6,199 nt of DNA from Flavobacterium sp. Its GTDB lineage: Bacteria; Bacteroidota; Bacteroidia; Flavobacteriales; Flavobacteriaceae. Position 1 is the first letter of the stretch; every line of letters begins with the position of its first letter. The position numbers and the translations under genes are program-made. The stretch covers positions 1 through 6,199 of the forward strand of contig JALRGZ010000123.1 of NCBI GenBank assembly GCA_023253295.1, read 5' to 3'. The notes below the pieces were generated by a model. It worked only from the letters and a program-made list of their open reading frames with translations. It was not told the DNA's origin and ran no database searches. Positions 5,131 to 6,199 of the stretch are shown here, one piece after another.

Positions 5131-5522
5131 TGATGAAAGATATTGAAAACAGAGCCGATATCTCCATATTATTACATCAATTCTATGATAAAATAAGGGC
5201 TGATGAGGAAATCAGTCCTTATTTTAACGAACTTATTCATGACTGGGAGTCACATCTGGAAAAACTTACCGATTTTTGGGAAACCAATTTATTCGGCATC
5301 CGCAAATACAGTGGTAATATGATTCAGATTCACAACAAAGTAGATGAACATTTTAATGGTCAAATTAATGCCAACGAATTTGGCATTTGGTTGAACTATT
5401 GGTTCCAAACCTTAGACAGTCTTTTTGAAGGTCAAAATGTAGAAATCCTGAAATACAGAGCCAGAAGAATGGGTACTAATATTTACATCAATATGTTTAG
5501 AAACCGAATCGCTTCGGCATAG
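5130..5522 (+). CDS. Group III truncated hemoglobin
   Basis: This 130-residue heme protein has a 2-on-2 globin fold. Compared with Campylobacter jejuni Ctb, the key positions are present: B10 Tyr in HQFYDKIR (Tyr19), E7 His in DWESHLEKL (His42), the FW pair in LTDFWETNLFG (Trp50), the proximal F8 His in YSGNMIQIHNKV (His68) and the G8 Trp in FGIWLNYW (Trp87). Group III members bind oxygen and NO tightly and are linked to handling of reactive nitrogen or to microaerobic life. One deviation is that the usual GNPM before the proximal His is GNMI here, losing the Pro. The start overlaps the stop of the membrane protein gene by one base (TAATG). A second in-frame ATG follows at once, so the protein may begin at either Met. 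It is cytoplasmic, in a two-gene operon. Confidence 0.93.
   Translation: MMKDIENRADISILLHQFYDKIRADEEISPYFNELIHDWESHLEKLTDFWETNLFGIRKYSGNMIQIHNKVDEHFNGQINANEFGIWLNYWFQTLDSLFEGQNVEILKYRARRMGTNIYINMFRNRIASA
5504..5517. terminator. Possible bidirectional terminator hairpin at the convergent gene junction
   Basis: CCGAA-TCGC-TTCGG forms a 5-bp stem in the last codons of the globin gene. On the plus strand a T-rich run (TTATTTTTCT) begins a few bases later. On the minus strand the loop is the stable GNRA type, GCGA, and TTTCT follows. The globin and phosphopantetheinyl transferase genes leave only one base between their stops, so any terminator must lie inside coding sequence, as this does. The stem is short and the plus-strand T-run is offset. 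Confidence 0.35.
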
Positions 5523-5523
5523 C

Positions 5524-6156
5524 TTATTTTTCTAAAGCATAAACCAAAGTAAAATCCTCAACTTCTTCAATGAAAATTTGGAATTCCTTATCCAATCCTC
5601 CGAAGTGCAGATTGGCAACAGTATCAGTTTGATTCAAATCGAATGAATTGACTGCAATATGATCTTTGAAGCTGATTCCTTTTTCGTTTTGAATCTTAAA
5701 AATGGCTTCTTTAGCTCCCCAGATTACTGTTAGTTTTTTTATGTAATCTGCAGTTTCTTCTCTATTTAAATACTGAAATTCGGCATTACAGAATTTATCG
5801 GCGATACGGATAATCTTTTCTCTTTGTAGTTCGATATCGATTCCTACTACCTCTTCACTTATAATTATTGAAGAAAACTGATGCGAATGGGTGATTGAAA
5901 TATGTTTGCCATCATGCAAATGCGGCTTACCAAATTCATCGTAATACAAATCAAAATCGGTATAGCCTGCTTCATTCAGAAGTTTGCGAACACTCAGAAA
6001 TCCACGTTGGTGCATTTCGGATTTCATATTCGCAATACGCTCCTGACATACGGGATTCAACTGAACTTCCTCAAACAATTGTTCGAAAGATTCGGTTATT
6101 TTCCAAATGTAAATTTGGGTAGCAGGGTTGAATTCTATCTTCTTAAATAAAGGCAT
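5524..6156 (-). CDS. 4'-phosphopantetheinyl transferase, Sfp type
   Basis: This enzyme transfers the 4'-phosphopantetheine arm of coenzyme A to a serine of acyl or peptidyl carrier proteins. The 210-residue length suits the Sfp/Gsp type, not the roughly 120-residue AcpS type. The family motifs are in order: FGKPHL (75-80), ISITHSH (86-92), VGIDIEL (104-110), whose acidic residues bind Mg2+, and WGAKEAIFK (146-154), with the catalytic Glu-Lys region. The N-terminal third is the less conserved pseudo-repeat half. The ATG at 6156 is the only plausible start, with AAAAGA just before it as a weak ribosome site. The gene runs tail to tail with the globin, one base apart. No carrier-protein synthase is visible in the window, so its target cannot be told; it could serve fatty acid synthesis or flexirubin-type pigment. 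Confidence 0.93.
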   Translation of the reverse strand: MPLFKKIEFNPATQIYIWKITESFEQLFEEVQLNPVCQERIANMKSEMHQRGFLSVRKLLNEAGYTDFDLYYDEFGKPHLHDGKHISITHSHQFSSIIISEEVVGIDIELQREKIIRIADKFCNAEFQYLNREETADYIKKLTVIWGAKEAIFKIQNEKGISFKDHIAVNSFDLNQTDTVANLHFGGLDKEFQIFIEEVEDFTLVYALEK

Positions 6157-6162
6157 TCTTTT

Positions 6163-6190
6163 GAGTTATGAGTTATGAGTTATAAGTTAA
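6163..6190. repeat. 7-bp tandem repeat upstream of the phosphopantetheinyl transferase gene
   Basis: GAGTTAT occurs three times head to tail (6163-6169, 6170-6176, 6177-6183), followed by a degenerate copy, AAGTTAA, at 6184-6190. On the strand of the neighbouring gene it reads ATAACTC repeated and ends six bases before the start codon. From memory, this motif is a common intergenic simple repeat in Flavobacteriaceae. It may affect the 5' leader of the transferase transcript; the window ends before a promoter can be judged. Confidence 0.8.
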
Positions 6191-6199
6191 AGATGAACT

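Noticed and set aside
5895..6150. Two overlapping plus-strand frames opposite the phosphopantetheinyl transferase N-terminus
   Set aside because: The minus-strand gene has all its family motifs; these frames have none.

Overview
The window looks like a chromosomal stretch from a member of the Bacteroidota, most likely a Flavobacterium or close relative. The DNA is AT-rich. The two clearest promoters carry the Bacteroidota -7 box TAnnTTTG, and the coding regions have weak or no Shine-Dalgarno sequences. The gene set also fits: a SusC/FecA-type TonB-dependent receptor, a DUF4301 protein, a group II geranylgeranylglyceryl phosphate synthase and a group III truncated globin. Short simple repeats (ACTTTGTG and GAGTTAT) also resemble those I associate with flavobacterial intergenic DNA.

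Layout from left to right. Positions 1-951 (minus) hold the N-terminal 317 residues of a TonB-dependent outer-membrane receptor that runs off the left edge. Positions 952-1227 have no gene but hold its control region: a -7 box (1138-1145), a full TPP (THI-box) riboswitch (about 1050-1134) and a structured leader. The receptor is therefore very probably for thiamine or a thiamine derivative. Next come four minus-strand genes in one tight run, transcribed in the order isoprenylglyceryl phosphate synthase (3942-4661), PnuC-type vitamin/nucleoside transporter (3289-3933), DUF4301 protein (1633-3252) and arfB (1228-1629). The gaps are 8, 36 and 3 bases, so this is probably one operon. Positions 4662-4848 are a divergent intergenic region. 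A plus-strand two-gene operon follows: an unrecognised 93-residue three-helix membrane protein (4849-5130), overlapping by one base a group III truncated hemoglobin (5130-5522). A Crp/Fnr-like inverted repeat is centred close to -41.5 of this operon. Last is a minus-strand Sfp-type 4'-phosphopantetheinyl transferase (5524-6156), convergent with the globin and separated from it by one base, with a short tandem repeat just upstream.

How the parts relate. The riboswitch and receptor form a TPP-repressed uptake unit. The nearby PnuC homologue could be the inner-membrane partner (PnuT, thiamine) or a nicotinamide riboside transporter, but it lies upstream of the riboswitch and is not under its control. 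The membrane protein and globin look like a co-expressed unit responding to low oxygen or nitrogen oxides. I see no CRISPR array, insertion sequence, tRNA or rRNA. The three points most worth following are: motif-by-motif collinearity of the DUF4301 protein with UDP-N-acetylglucosamine pyrophosphorylases; the membrane protein/globin pair with its activator-positioned Fnr-like site; and the riboswitch leader, whose downstream CCCCTTT can pair with the aptamer's own AAAGGGG.
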